Source: Massilibacteroides sp.
GTDB taxonomy: Bacteria > Bacteroidota > Bacteroidia > Bacteroidales > Tannerellaceae
DNA length: 52,526 nucleotides
Reading direction: 5' to 3'
Assembly (NCBI RefSeq): GCF_028705895.1
Contig: NZ_JAQWCQ010000021.1
Span: 1-52,526 of the forward strand
Part shown: positions 27,731-36,865 of the stretch, in pieces
Numbering within the stretch: position 1 is the first letter of the stretch
How the letters are laid out: every line of letters begins with the position of its first letter
The notes under the pieces: model-generated
The model's database searches: none
What the model was told of the DNA's origin: nothing
The model's input: only the letters and a program-made list of their open reading frames with translations
Program-made: the position numbers and the translations under genes

Positions 27731-28087
27731 CAGTCTGCCTGTAAGCCGGGTTCTGTACTTCATGCATTTTACTGTATGAAGCGTCTGTCATTTATCTAGC
27801 CTTGTTGTTGCCAACAAGATCAAGCGATCTACCCCCCGGCATCGGGCGGGCAGCCCTACATGCGCCGGTGTACATGATCTTACAACCCATAAGACGTACG
27901 GCATTCCATATTGCTATGAAACCCGGTAAGCTCTTACCTTACCTTTTCACCCTTGCCGGACGTATCCGGCGGTTTTTTTCTGTTACGCTACTCTACCCTC
28001 ACGAATAGCTTCCCGTTAGGAAGTATGGTGCCCTGTGTTGCCCGGACGTTCCTCTTGCCCAAAAGCAAGCGACAGACCGGCAGACTG
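27731..28087 (-). ncRNA. rnpB: RNase P RNA component (bacterial type A)
   Basis: About 357 nt on the minus strand. The ends CAGTCTGCC and GGCAGACTG form helix P1. Conserved elements in order: GAGGAACGTCCGGGC near the 5' end, ACAGAAAAAAACCGCC, AAAAGGTAAGGTAAGAGCTT, GGTAGATCGCTTGATC, TAGATAAATGACAG and ACAGAACCCGGCTTACAGG near the 3' end. It is the catalytic RNA that matures tRNA 5' ends. A TATCTTTG element ends nine bases before its 5' end. Confidence 0.97.
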
Positions 28088-28095
28088 TGTTCTGA

Positions 28096-28103
28096 CAAAG
28101 ATA
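28096..28103 (-). promoter_or_regulatory. Candidate -7 element (TATCTTTG) of rnpB
   Basis: Minus-strand TATCTTTG located so that transcription would begin within a few bases of the mature RNase P RNA end at 28087, which supports both calls. Confidence 0.75.
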
Positions 28104-28494
28104 GTATAAAAATACAGAACAAAGGATGTCAACCTTTTTTAGGATAAGTCAATTCTAATATATCGGGAACATAAGTAGATGCTCCTACATATATATATAT
28201 ATAATTCCGTTAACAGGCGAGTTTGTGTTGTCAATAAATAGAATCTGTCAGTTTCATCAAAACATTCAGCCAAAATGACTGTTATATAGGTATAATATGA
28301 CAGTTTAAATAACCGTGTTTTAGGATGTTTTGGTACTTGGTATAACACGGTACTGTTAAACGCCGTTAAGTATATCACATTTGCCGTTAAAAGAGATGAA
28401 AAATAGGTTGGATTTGTACTAATAGCACATTTTTTGAGTTTAATTTGTTGCAAACAAAGTGTTAAAATTAAGTGTTTAATTTAATAAGTAAGAT
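28104..28494. other. Intergenic region upstream of htrA with repeats
   Basis: No convincing gene is seen in this 391-base stretch. It holds a (TA)n run around 28187-28202; an imperfect inverted repeat in which GTTTAA-ATA-ACCGTGTT (ending 28319) faces AACACGGT-ACT-GTTAAAC (from 28344); and two copies of GCCGTTAA at 28362-28369 and 28383-28390, exactly 21 bases apart, with a third CCGTTAA at 28207. A possible regulatory region for htrA; no TAnnTTTG element is evident near the htrA start. Confidence 0.5.
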
Positions 28495-29988
28495 ATGAAA
28501 AAGACATGGAAAAATGTATTTGGATTTGTCCTGATAGCCGCTGTTAGTTCGGCTGTTGCTGTTGGCACCAATACATATCTGATGAGCAAAAAGCAACATG
28601 TTGATTCAACAATGGCTGAAGGAGCATTTGTTCAGCCGGTAAGAATGACTAATTTCGCCACAGTAGCTGCCGAAAATACTGATTTCACAGTGGCGGCAGA
28701 GGCAACAGTGCACGCTGTAGTCCATATAAAATCGGTTGCCAAGGTTCAGACCGATGGTCAATATGTAGATCCGTTTGAGTTTTTCTTCGGATATCGTGGA
28801 TTCTCTCGCCCACAAAACCCGCAACCTCAAGTGGGATCAGGTTCCGGGGTGATCATTTCAACCGATGGATATATTATGACGAATAATCATGTAATAGTCG
28901 GTGCGGATGAATTAGAAGTTACCCTGAATGATAATCGTAAATATCCGGCAAAGGTGATTGGCGCAGACCCTCAGACCGATATTGCTTTGATTAAGATAGA
29001 TGAAAAAGATTTACCAACTATTCCATTTGGAGATTCCGAAAAACTTAAGGTAGGAGAGTGGGTGCTTGCAGTTGGTAATCCTTTTAATCTGACTTCTACG
29101 GTTACGGCAGGTATAGTCAGTGCAAAAAGCCGTGCTATTTCTTTTGATCGCGCAGATATAAGTAGGATACAATCTTTTATTCAAACAGATGCTGCGGTAA
29201 ATCCGGGAAATAGTGGTGGAGCACTTGTAAATACCAAAGGAGAGTTGGTCGGTATAAATACTGCAATTTATTCTCAAACAGGAAATTTTGCAGGTTACTC
29301 ATTTGCTGTACCTATTAGTATCGCCGGTAAGGTTGTAGCCGATCTGAAACAATATGGTACTGTTCAGCGTGCCGTTTTGGGTGTGATGATTCAGGATCCT
29401 GCGAATGTTGAAGAAGAAAAGAAAAAGGATGTAAAAGTATTAGAAGGTGCTTATGTAGCATCATTTGCAGAACGCAGTACGGCAAAAGAGGCTGGTATAG
29501 AAGAAGGTGATGTTATTATTGCGGTGAATGATGTGAAGATAAAGTCATCAAATGCTCTTCAGGAACAAATCAGTAAGTATCGTCCCGGAGATAAAGTGAA
29601 AGTAAAAGTAAACAGAAAAGGAACCGAAAAAACGTTTACCGTAGAATTACGTAATGCGCAAGGAAGCACAAAAGTGATAAAAGGTGGGGAAACGGCAGAG
29701 GTTCTTGGTGCAGCGTTCAAGGAACTATCTGATAGTCAGAAGAAGCAATTGAACGTATCCTATGGAATTGAAGTTACCGGACTTACGAATGGAAAAATGC
29801 GTGATGCCGGTATTAAAAAAGGCTTTATAATAATGATCGTGAATAATCAGAAAGTATCGTCAGCAGATGATATTGATAAGATAGTAGATAAAATACTAAA
29901 AGGAAATTCTGATGAACAAGGATTGTTTATTAAAGGATTTTATCCGAACGGGCGTACCCGTTACTATGCTATCGATTTATCTGAATAA
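28495..29988 (+). CDS. Periplasmic serine protease of the DegP/HtrA family
   Basis: A 497-aa envelope quality-control protease. N-terminal signal/anchor (VFGFVLIAAVSSAVAVG, residues 7-24), trypsin-like domain with catalytic His in TNNHVI, Asp in TDIALIKI and Ser in NPGNSGGAL, then two PDZ domains (GVMIQDPANVEEE...GIEEGDVIIAVND and GIEVTGLTNGKMRDAGIKKGFIIMIVN). Two PDZ modules place it with DegP/DegQ rather than DegS. It degrades or refolds damaged envelope proteins. The upstream gap carries repeated GCCGTTAA boxes that may be stress-regulator sites. Confidence 0.95.
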   Translation: MKKTWKNVFGFVLIAAVSSAVAVGTNTYLMSKKQHVDSTMAEGAFVQPVRMTNFATVAAENTDFTVAAEATVHAVVHIKSVAKVQTDGQYVDPFEFFFGYRGFSRPQNPQPQVGSGSGVIISTDGYIMTNNHVIVGADELEVTLNDNRKYPAKVIGADPQTDIALIKIDEKDLPTIPFGDSEKLKVGEWVLAVGNPFNLTSTVTAGIVSAKSRAISFDRADISRIQSFIQTDAAVNPGNSGGALVNTKGELVGINTAIYSQTGNFAGYSFAVPISIAGKVVADLKQYGTVQRAVLGVMIQDPANVEEEKKKDVKVLEGAYVASFAERSTAKEAGIEEGDVIIAVNDVKIKSSNALQEQISKYRPGDKVKVKVNRKGTEKTFTVELRNAQGSTKVIKGGETAEVLGAAFKELSDSQKKQLNVSYGIEVTGLTNGKMRDAGIKKGFIIMIVNNQKVSSADDIDKIVDKILKGNSDEQGLFIKGFYPNGRTRYYAIDLSE

Positions 29989-30037
29989 GGTAATTAGCCT
30001 TTTTTCTGAGCAAAAAGATTGTTAAAGGTACTTAATT

Positions 30038-30062
30038 GGCTGGATGTGGGATGCATCCAGCC
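30038..30062 (+). terminator. Hairpin after htrA
   Basis: Perfect 9-bp stem GGCTGGATG / CATCCAGCC with a seven-base loop, 49 bases after the htrA stop. No strong T-run follows, so it may act as a Rho-assisted terminator or 3'-end stabiliser. Confidence 0.55.
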
Positions 30063-30083
30063 AGTTGTTGCAATAAAAAGTAT

Positions 30084-30091
30084 TATCTTTG
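30084..30091 (+). promoter_or_regulatory. Candidate -7 element (TATCTTTG) of the primary sigma gene
   Basis: TATCTTTG 29 bases before the ATG at 30121, matching the Bacteroidetes housekeeping promoter that this very sigma factor should recognise. Confidence 0.65.
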
Positions 30092-30120
30092 CATCCCGTA
30101 TTTCTCAATAAAATCGTTGG

Positions 30121-30981
30121 ATGAGACAATTAAAAATTACCAAGTCCATTACCAATCGCGAAAGCGCTTCGCTTGATAAGTATCTCCAAGAAATTGGACG
30201 TGAGGATCTTATCACAGTTGAAGAAGAAGTAGAGTTGGCACAGGCAATTAAAAGAGGAGACCGTAGAGCGTTAGAAAAATTAACTCGGGCTAATCTGCGT
30301 TTCGTCGTTTCAGTAGCAAAGCAATACCAAAATCAAGGGTTAAGTTTACCTGACTTAATTAATGAAGGTAATCTTGGTTTGATTAAGGCCGCTGAAAAGT
30401 TTGATGAAACGAGAGGGTTTAAGTTTATTTCGTATGCTGTATGGTGGATTCGCCAGTCTATTCTGCAAGCTTTGGCAGAACAGTCGAGAATTGTTCGTCT
30501 TCCGTTGAATCAGGTAGGTTCGCTGAATAAAATCAGCAAAGCTTTCTCTAAATTCGAACAGGAAAATGAACGCAGACCGTCGCCGGAAGAATTAGCAGAC
30601 GAACTGGACATACCGGTAGATAAAATTACTGATACGCTAAAAGTATCGGGAAGACATATCTCCGTTGATGCTCCGTTTGTAGAAGGTGAAGACAATAGCC
30701 TCTTGGATGTGCTTGTTAACGATGATGCTCCTATTGCAGACCGGTCGTTAATGAACGAATCACTGGCGAAGGAGATTGATAGGGCACTTGCTACATTAAC
30801 CGAAAGAGAATGTGAGATTATCAAAATGTTTTTCGGTATTGGCTGTCAAGAAATGACATTAGAAGAGATTGGCGACAAATTTGGCCTCACAAGAGAGCGC
30901 GTCCGCCAGATCAAGGAAAAGGCAATCAGAAGATTAAGACAAGGAACACGTAGCAAGCTCCTCAAATCGTATTTAGGTTAA
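30121..30981 (+). CDS. rpoD: Primary RNA polymerase sigma-70 factor (Bacteroidetes type)
   Basis: A 286-aa housekeeping sigma factor. Region 1.2 ([20 protein letters not shown]), region 2 ([60 protein letters not shown]), region 3 ([10 protein letters not shown]) and region 4 ([48 protein letters not shown]) are all present. It lacks the acidic region 1.1 of enterobacterial RpoD, as is normal for Bacteroidetes sigma-ABfr. It matches the many TAnnTTTG promoters seen here. Confidence 0.96.
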   Translation: MRQLKITKSITNRESASLDKYLQEIGREDLITVEEEVELAQAIKRGDRRALEKLTRANLRFVVSVAKQYQNQGLSLPDLINEGNLGLIKAAEKFDETRGFKFISYAVWWIRQSILQALAEQSRIVRLPLNQVGSLNKISKAFSKFEQENERRPSPEELADELDIPVDKITDTLKVSGRHISVDAPFVEGEDNSLLDVLVNDDAPIADRSLMNESLAKEIDRALATLTERECEIIKMFFGIGCQEMTLEEIGDKFGLTRERVRQIKEKAIRRLRQGTRSKLLKSYLG

Positions 30982-31010
30982 CTTGGAGTAAGAACTTTAA
31001 GCTGACAAGA

Positions 31011-31041
31011 AAAGGTAATCCTGCCCGGGTTGCCTTTTTTT
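31011..31041 (+). terminator. Terminator between the sigma gene and the convergent cvfB-like gene
   Basis: AAAGGTAA (31011-31018) pairs with TTGCCTTT (31030-31037) with one G-T pair, followed by a T-run to 31041. It overlaps the end of the convergent gene by two bases. Confidence 0.75.
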
Positions 31042-31873
31042 ATTTTATTAAACGTATCCCATTGGCCTCGATAGAAATACGTTTCTGTTTATATAAAGCC
31101 CCTATTGCCTGTTTAAAATTCTTTTTGCTGCAACGGAACAACGAGTAGATTAATTCGGGTTCGCTTTTATCGTGCACGTTAAGGAATCCTCCTTGTGCTT
31201 CCAATGTATCCAGTATAATACCCGTTACGCCGTCCACTTTTGCATAACCTAATGGCGTTAAGCTAATATCTATTTTTTCGTCCTCACGTACCGTCTTGAT
31301 ATACGCCTTTCTTTCTTCTCCTTTCTCAAGACGCTGAAAAACTTCATTATGATAGATTAATCCCCAATGGCTATTGTTGATGATAACTTTATATCCGATT
31401 TCGGTTTCATCAGCAATCAAAATATTCACTTCTTCATTTACGGTATATTCCGGAGGAGTATTATTCAGAAACTTGTCAATCCTGGCTGATCCCATAATCC
31501 GCTGCGTAACATGATCAATACGTACGTACACCAAATACCAACGCCCTTCCTGCATTGCCATCTTCTGTTCCTTGAAAGGAACAAGCAAATCTTTCATAAT
31601 TCCCCAGTCGAGAAACGCTCCCATTTGATTGACAGATTTCACTTCCATGAACTTGAATTCACCGACGGTTGCATATGGACGAGCTGTCGTTGCAATTAAT
31701 CTACCCTCATTGTCATGATAAATAAACACTTCGACCTCATCCCCAGGCTTAATGTTTTTAGGAACGTACCGTGCAGGCAATAAAATTTCCAGGTCATTAC
31801 CCCCATCCAGATAAATACCAAAATCCAAGTCTTTGACGACTTTAAGCGTATTATATTCCCCGATTTTAACCAT
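31040..31873 (-). CDS. CvfB/YitL-family S1-domain RNA-binding protein
   Basis: A 277-aa cytoplasmic protein with tandem S1-like OB folds: residues about 5-65 (GEYNTLKVVKDLDFGIYLDG, EILLPARYVPKNIKPGDEVEV), about 70-130 (FKFMEVKSVNQMGAFLDWGIMKDLLVPF), and about 150-210 (VNILIADETEIGYKVIINN), ending in a small winged-helix-like part (residues 225-275). This order is that of the CvfB family, RNA-binding regulators of unknown precise target. It is convergent with the sigma-70 gene and has its own candidate promoter. Confidence 0.9.
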   Translation of the reverse strand: MVKIGEYNTLKVVKDLDFGIYLDGGNDLEILLPARYVPKNIKPGDEVEVFIYHDNEGRLIATTARPYATVGEFKFMEVKSVNQMGAFLDWGIMKDLLVPFKEQKMAMQEGRWYLVYVRIDHVTQRIMGSARIDKFLNNTPPEYTVNEEVNILIADETEIGYKVIINNSHWGLIYHNEVFQRLEKGEERKAYIKTVREDEKIDISLTPLGYAKVDGVTGIILDTLEAQGGFLNVHDKSEPELIYSLFRCSKKNFKQAIGALYKQKRISIEANGIRLIK

Positions 31874-31892
31874 CTTTCGTAAATAATTTCTG

Positions 31893-31900
31893 CAAATGTA
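31893..31900 (-). promoter_or_regulatory. Candidate -7 element (TACATTTG) of the cvfB-like gene
   Basis: Minus-strand TACATTTG, 19 bases before the ATG at 31873, fits TAnnTTTG. Confidence 0.55.
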
Positions 31901-32025
31901 CTTTTTAAATCACAAACTCTTCTCTTTTTACAACCGAATGCAGCAATATCCGACAAAAAGCATCGTTATTATGGTAACTTGTTTTTGTTGACCGACCGGA
32001 TATTTCGTATCACCGGAAAAAGTCA

Positions 32026-32033
32026 TAATTTTG
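32026..32033 (+). promoter_or_regulatory. Candidate -7 element (TAATTTTG) of the polysaccharide operon
   Basis: TAATTTTG 21 bases before the wza ATG at 32055. It is the only candidate promoter seen for the whole 32055-43352 gene series. Confidence 0.55.
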
Positions 32034-32054
32034 CAATTTATTTAGAAAAATAAT

Positions 32055-32855
32055 ATGAGAGCGAAAATTCTTTCTTTTTTACTTTTTACTCTTTTTCTCG
32101 GGGCTTGTGCGGTTCCTAAAGATGTTGTATATTTTCAAGGGGTCGACGAATTAACAAAAGAACAAATTAACCTGCTTTCCCGTCAATACGAGGCTCGTAT
32201 TCAGCCTGACGATTTATTGTCGATTGCAGTAACTGCTCCGGATCCAACGGTAGTTACTGCCTTTAATCCTCCGGCAACAGCTTATGCTGCGCAAGGTGAT
32301 GAGCAAATTCGCAGTACAGAATCCATGTTTACCTATCTTGTCAATACAGACGGAGAAATAAATTTTCCCATATTGGGGAAAATCAAAATAGGCGGTTTGA
32401 CAAAACGGGATGCTGTTGAATTGTTACAGGAGAAAATATCCAAGTATGCGTCTAATCCGTTAGTGGATATACGTATTTTGAATTATAAAGTGACTATCTT
32501 GGGTGATGTAGCCCGGCCCGGTACAATTGGCCTCAAAAATGACCGTATTTCAGTTTTGGATGCTTTGGGGTTGGCAGGAGATATGAACCTTAGTGCTAAT
32601 AGAAAGAATGTGATGCTGATCAGGGAAACAAATGGAGTGAAAGAATATGCACGACTGGACTTTACAGATACATCATTGTTTAGTTCGCCGTATTATTTTT
32701 TACAACAAAACGATGTTCTCTACGTAGAGCCGAATGATGCCAAGAAAAAGAATGCGGGATATAGTCAATCAGATCAGTTTAAGCTGACTATTTTTACTAC
32801 TATATTGAGTACTATATCTGTAATCTCTTCAATTATCATTGCGACAACTAGATAA
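32055..32855 (+). CDS. Wza-like polysaccharide export outer-membrane lipoprotein
   Basis: A 266-aa lipoprotein, lipobox FLGAC (Cys near 17). The Poly_export domain (QPDDLLSIAVTAPDP ... TDGEINFPILGKIKIGGLT, residues 55-130) is followed by an SLBB segment (VTILGDVARPGTIGLKNDRI, residues about 150-200) and a hydrophobic C-terminal helix. Such proteins form the outer-membrane pore for capsule export. It closely resembles the truncated gene at 1-321. First gene of an operon that continues through polysaccharide and pseudaminic acid genes; 8 bases to the next gene. Confidence 0.94.
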   Translation: MRAKILSFLLFTLFLGACAVPKDVVYFQGVDELTKEQINLLSRQYEARIQPDDLLSIAVTAPDPTVVTAFNPPATAYAAQGDEQIRSTESMFTYLVNTDGEINFPILGKIKIGGLTKRDAVELLQEKISKYASNPLVDIRILNYKVTILGDVARPGTIGLKNDRISVLDALGLAGDMNLSANRKNVMLIRETNGVKEYARLDFTDTSLFSSPYYFLQQNDVLYVEPNDAKKKNAGYSQSDQFKLTIFTTILSTISVISSIIIATTR

Positions 32856-32863
32856 TAAAGAAA

Positions 32864-34459
32864 ATGGGAATAAAAGATAACGAAACTATTGGTCTTAAAA
32901 GTATTATTGTTAAATACTTACATCACTGGAAACTGTTTTTTGGAGTTGGTTTCATCTCTTTAATTATAGCTGTTTTGTATTTAGTTCTTTCTCCGAAGAC
33001 GTATGAAATTATTTCCCGCGCTCAGATCATTGATGAAGAGGGAACAAGTGGTATGTCTTTAAGTGGTGATGCCGCAGGGATGATGAAGTCTTTTGGATTA
33101 GGGGGTGTTACCAGCGGCAATATTATGATAGACGATGAAGTTGCCGTATTTGAATCGCACGATCTGATAAAAAATGTAGTGATGAAACTCGGATTGAATG
33201 CTCAATATTCGACTTCGTTTTTTTTACCCCTTAGCATGTATGATGAAACTCCGTTGTTGATGGACGCGGATTCAATGACCTTGCTTACGCAGGATAGAAC
33301 GATTGAGTTTTCAGTCAAAGTAGGAAAAGATGGAACCGTTACAATAAAAGGGGATGACGGTGAAGAAAAAAAACAATTCAATTATTCCAGTCTGCCCGCT
33401 GTTATTCAATGGAATGACTACACGTTTACCCTTCGTTCCAATCCGAATTATAAAACTGATGGCAGAATAAAATTAGATATAACCATGACACCTCCGAATT
33501 GGGTTGCCGAAGATTTGTCGGAGGAGATATCAGTTGATACGTATTCCAAGAATTCTAATCTTATCGAATTTCTTTATACGGATTATGAAAGGAAAAGAGG
33601 ACGGGATATATTGAATACACTCATCGACGAATACAACCAGCGTGCCGACAAGATAAAAAAGAAGCAGGCAAATAAAGAGTTGGGTTTTCTGAAAGAACGT
33701 ATTAATGAAATGGTGACGAATCTGATGGAAACAGAGCTGAATATAGAAAAATATAAAACCAGTCACAAAATCACAGATATCGAATTTGATATGATGTTCT
33801 ATTCTGAACAAATGAAAGAGATACAGAAAAAAATGATCGAACTGGAGATGCAGTCATATGCAATCAAGTTTATGGAAGATTTTATTTCCGATCCGAAGAA
33901 TGAATACAATTTAGTTCCTTCATTACTCGGAATTGAGGAAGGCGAGAACGGTTCTACAACTATTTACAATCAATTGTTGGTTGAACGTGAACGGATGCTT
34001 CTCAATACGAATATCAATAACCCGACATTGTATGCTCTGGAGAAACAAATTAAGCAACTGCGCAAGAGCGTGTTTCTTACCATCCAGAATGCACAAAAAA
34101 GTATTCGATATGCTGTTGGCGATATGAAGGAGAAAGAAAAAATGATTCTTGCTAGAATGGATAAAGTCCCTTTGCAGGAACGGGAGTATATGGATTATGT
34201 GAGACAAAAGGAAATATATCAGGGTATTTATCTTATACTGCTTCAGAAACAGGAAGAAGCAATAATGAAAGTAGGACAGGATTTTGATAGGGCTCTGGTG
34301 GTTGATAAAGCCTACGCGTCCAGTCGTCCAATCTCTCCACGCAAGCTTTTTGCCGCGCTGTTTATGGTTGTTTTCACATTGGTGGTTTCTGTAGGATATC
34401 TTTTCTGTAAAGAACAATTTATCGAATTGAAAAAAGAATTTCTTAAGACGAAGAAATAA
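32864..34459 (+). CDS. Wzz-type chain-length/co-polymerase protein without kinase domain
   Basis: A 531-aa inner-membrane protein. It has a Wzz N-terminal domain with a membrane segment near 25-45 (LFFGVGFISLIIAVLYLVLS), a long periplasmic coiled-coil region (residues 230-430), and a second membrane segment near 497-515 preceded by the Pro-rich SSRPISPRK. It ends soon after at LKKEFLKTKK: no Walker motifs and no tyrosine cluster, unlike the paralogue at 333-2684. It therefore should set chain length without a fused kinase. An ATPase in trans, if needed, is not in this operon. Confidence 0.93.
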   Translation: MGIKDNETIGLKSIIVKYLHHWKLFFGVGFISLIIAVLYLVLSPKTYEIISRAQIIDEEGTSGMSLSGDAAGMMKSFGLGGVTSGNIMIDDEVAVFESHDLIKNVVMKLGLNAQYSTSFFLPLSMYDETPLLMDADSMTLLTQDRTIEFSVKVGKDGTVTIKGDDGEEKKQFNYSSLPAVIQWNDYTFTLRSNPNYKTDGRIKLDITMTPPNWVAEDLSEEISVDTYSKNSNLIEFLYTDYERKRGRDILNTLIDEYNQRADKIKKKQANKELGFLKERINEMVTNLMETELNIEKYKTSHKITDIEFDMMFYSEQMKEIQKKMIELEMQSYAIKFMEDFISDPKNEYNLVPSLLGIEEGENGSTTIYNQLLVERERMLLNTNINNPTLYALEKQIKQLRKSVFLTIQNAQKSIRYAVGDMKEKEKMILARMDKVPLQEREYMDYVRQKEIYQGIYLILLQKQEEAIMKVGQDFDRALVVDKAYASSRPISPRKLFAALFMVVFTLVVSVGYLFCKEQFIELKKEFLKTKK

Positions 34460-34462
34460 GAC

Positions 34463-35917
34463 GTGAGTTTAAATGATAAAATCGGCATATTAATAAGGAA
34501 TAAGATTTTTTTATACGTATCGTCGCGCTATGTAAGCTACGGACTTCAGTTTGTAAACTCTATTCTTCTTGCAGTCCTACTTTATGATTATTATCCGGCG
34601 TATGGCTTTATTTTGATAGTCTTGCAATATATTACTCTTTGTAATTTAGGCATTCCTTATTCCTTAAATATCTTTCTTTCTTTTAATAAAGAGAATAAAG
34701 AAAAGATGCATCAATTTTTATCTACATCAATATTTATTTACCTTTTTGTCTTCGCGTTTATTTTTGCATTTTTTTATTTGACACCATTGGTTGGAGTTGA
34801 AATAGGAGAAAAGTATCATTTTCATAATTATACCCTCTTTGTAGTCTTGATTGGAATCTTTTCACATCTGAACGCGCTGTATTCGAACTATTTTCGGGTG
34901 ATAAATAGGTTGAATGAAATCGTTTTTTGTCAGTCGGTTATTCCTGTTTCGGTTTTTTGTCTGTTGTTTTTCTTTAAAGGGGAGACTTTGCTCAATCTGA
35001 TTTTGTGGGCTATGCTTATCGGCAATATCACTGCCCTTATTTTATTTTTAAGCAGAGAACGATTGCAGACATTTAAACCGGATTTTTCCCTGATGCAGCC
35101 GATGATTAAAAAGGCCTTCTTTTTATTTTTGTACAATACTTTTTTTTATCTGATTCTGCTGTCAACCCGCACGATTGTCAGCGAACAATATTCGGCCGTT
35201 GAATTCGGATTGTTTACCTTCTCTTATACAATGGCCAACTCTATCGTTTTATTGTTTGACTCCTTTTCTTTTCTGATTTATCCGAAGGCAATCAACCGGT
35301 TTAGTAAGGCAGATTCGACTGAAGTGCTTCGTATAGTTGATCTGATTCGTAAGAATTATATCACATCAATTCATTTTGTTATGTATTTGTTTATTCTTCT
35401 TTTTCCCTTGATAATACTTTTCTTCCCTCAATATAGTTCCATATTCGAATGTTTTGCATTGATTACGCTGACTGTTGTTTTGTATAGCAATTGTTTTCCT
35501 TATTCCAGCTATCTGATAGCAATGGGTAAAGAGAAACTGTTGAGTGCATTATCCGGTGTTGTGCTGGCTCTGAATGTGCTGTTTGCTTTGTACATCAGCT
35601 TGTTCCTCAAAACGGGTTATGAGTATGTGATTCTGGCAACTTTGCTCTCTTATTTTATCTATAATATATTACTGGTTTTCTTCTCTAATCGTTTGTTGAT
35701 CGACATCATGACTTTTGGGAAGTTCTTGCGATTGACCTTTCCGGCACGTTTGTTTGTGCCCTTTTTTATAATATTAGGTCTGGTTTTATTTGATGCTTCT
35801 TATATCTGCTATTTTTTTGTTTGGGGATTATTTGTTTTGCTGAATAAAAATCAATTAAAAGAAATTATGATAACTTTAAAGAAAATAGCGCAAGACTCAT
35901 CTGTGATAAATGTATAA
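34463..35917 (+). CDS. Wzx-type polysaccharide flippase (MATE/MOP superfamily)
   Basis: A 484-aa protein with about twelve to fourteen hydrophobic segments over its whole length (for example RYVSYGLQFVNSILLAVLLY, IFIYLFVFAFIFAFFYLTPL, VILATLLSYFIYNILLVFFS). The position between wzz and glycosyltransferase genes and the Lys/Arg-rich loops fit a lipid-linked repeat-unit flippase. I use the GTG at 34463, three bases after the wzz stop, because the protein then starts MSLNDKIGILIRNKIFLYVSS as an amphipathic segment before the first helix. The next gene begins immediately after its stop. Confidence 0.88.
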   Translation: MSLNDKIGILIRNKIFLYVSSRYVSYGLQFVNSILLAVLLYDYYPAYGFILIVLQYITLCNLGIPYSLNIFLSFNKENKEKMHQFLSTSIFIYLFVFAFIFAFFYLTPLVGVEIGEKYHFHNYTLFVVLIGIFSHLNALYSNYFRVINRLNEIVFCQSVIPVSVFCLLFFFKGETLLNLILWAMLIGNITALILFLSRERLQTFKPDFSLMQPMIKKAFFLFLYNTFFYLILLSTRTIVSEQYSAVEFGLFTFSYTMANSIVLLFDSFSFLIYPKAINRFSKADSTEVLRIVDLIRKNYITSIHFVMYLFILLFPLIILFFPQYSSIFECFALITLTVVLYSNCFPYSSYLIAMGKEKLLSALSGVVLALNVLFALYISLFLKTGYEYVILATLLSYFIYNILLVFFSNRLLIDIMTFGKFLRLTFPARLFVPFFIILGLVLFDASYICYFFVWGLFVLLNKNQLKEIMITLKKIAQDSSVINV

Positions 35918-36847
35918 ATGAAGCGGAATATCTACATATGTTCAAAGCCGTTGCAGTATTTTAATCTAAGAAATATAAAGTACGAGAATGGAGAAGCGGA
36001 AAAGATTTTGATTATTCATGGTCGTTTCATAGATGCGAAAAGATTTTTTGAGCAAGTGCAGGTACTGGACAAAGATTGGGATCGTATCGTTTTTGTGGAC
36101 AGCTGGACGAAGCTATATACTTTTTTGTTTTTCCATCCGGCCGGGAATGTATTTGCCGAAATCGACAAGTCATTTGTTTACGGCATCTTTCATCTTTTGT
36201 TTCGTTTCCGTCGTTTTTATATTTTTGAAGAAGGTTTCGGAAGTTACCGCACAGACCGTATAGATGAATCCAGAGGATTGAAACGGCTAATAAACCGGAT
36301 AACCGGAGTCGGAAAGCATGTCGGTTTTTCATCTTTTCTCACAGGACAATATCTATATCTGCCGGAGTTATACAAGAAACAGTTTCCGAACTATCCGAAA
36401 CCCGTTTATACATTCTCGAAACCTTTCGTGGAACGTATGATACAAGAACTGCCGTTGTTTCTTCAACTCTCGGATGGGTATGAAGAATTTCTGCACTATC
36501 AGGGTAAGAAAATAGCCATTTGTCTAACAAACCATGTGCTTAACCCTCGTCTGATAGGATGTTTGCTTGAGGCGAAACCACGCTTTGATGTTGTTTTCAT
36601 AAAACCGCATCCGCATCTCAAAGATTTGAACATATTCGAGCAATATAATTTGCCGATTGTACGTTCTAATATCATGGTTGAATTTTTGCTCACTTTACTA
36701 TTGAAAAACGAGAATCAACTGACGGTTTTTCATGAAAACAGTACATCGGTTATCTGGTTTCAAAACAAATTGGAGAGTGTTAACCGGGGAGAGCCATTAG
36801 AAGCGTATAATATTGTCGCTGATTACATTAAAGAAAATATACAATAG
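35918..36847 (+). CDS. Sialyltransferase-like glycosyltransferase, candidate pseudaminyltransferase
   Basis: A 309-aa soluble protein. It begins with a short strand and SKPLQYFNLRNI, as in bacterial sialyl/polysialyltransferases. Three motifs characteristic of those families (GT38/GT52/GT80/GT97) can be placed: acidic (E)EG at residues 104-106 (IFEEGFGSY), HP at 231-232 (FIKPHPH) and the Ser motif at 275-277 (FHENSTSV). These bind and activate a CMP-linked nonulosonic acid. It directly precedes the pse genes, whose product is CMP-pseudaminic acid, so transfer of pseudaminic acid is inferred. I did not recognise one exact family, and a transferase for another sugar remains possible. Confidence 0.7.
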   Translation: MKRNIYICSKPLQYFNLRNIKYENGEAEKILIIHGRFIDAKRFFEQVQVLDKDWDRIVFVDSWTKLYTFLFFHPAGNVFAEIDKSFVYGIFHLLFRFRRFYIFEEGFGSYRTDRIDESRGLKRLINRITGVGKHVGFSSFLTGQYLYLPELYKKQFPNYPKPVYTFSKPFVERMIQELPLFLQLSDGYEEFLHYQGKKIAICLTNHVLNPRLIGCLLEAKPRFDVVFIKPHPHLKDLNIFEQYNLPIVRSNIMVEFLLTLLLKNENQLTVFHENSTSVIWFQNKLESVNRGEPLEAYNIVADYIKENIQ

Positions 36848-36865
36848 AATCAAAATATAAGAAAT

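Noticed and set aside
28139-28453. 104-codon minus-strand open frame before htrA.
   Set aside because: Covers the TA-repeat and inverted-repeat region, low complexity, no family resemblance.
33923-34417. 164-codon minus-strand open frame.
   Set aside because: Antisense to the Wzz gene; Phe/His/Ile-rich composition typical of a shadow frame.
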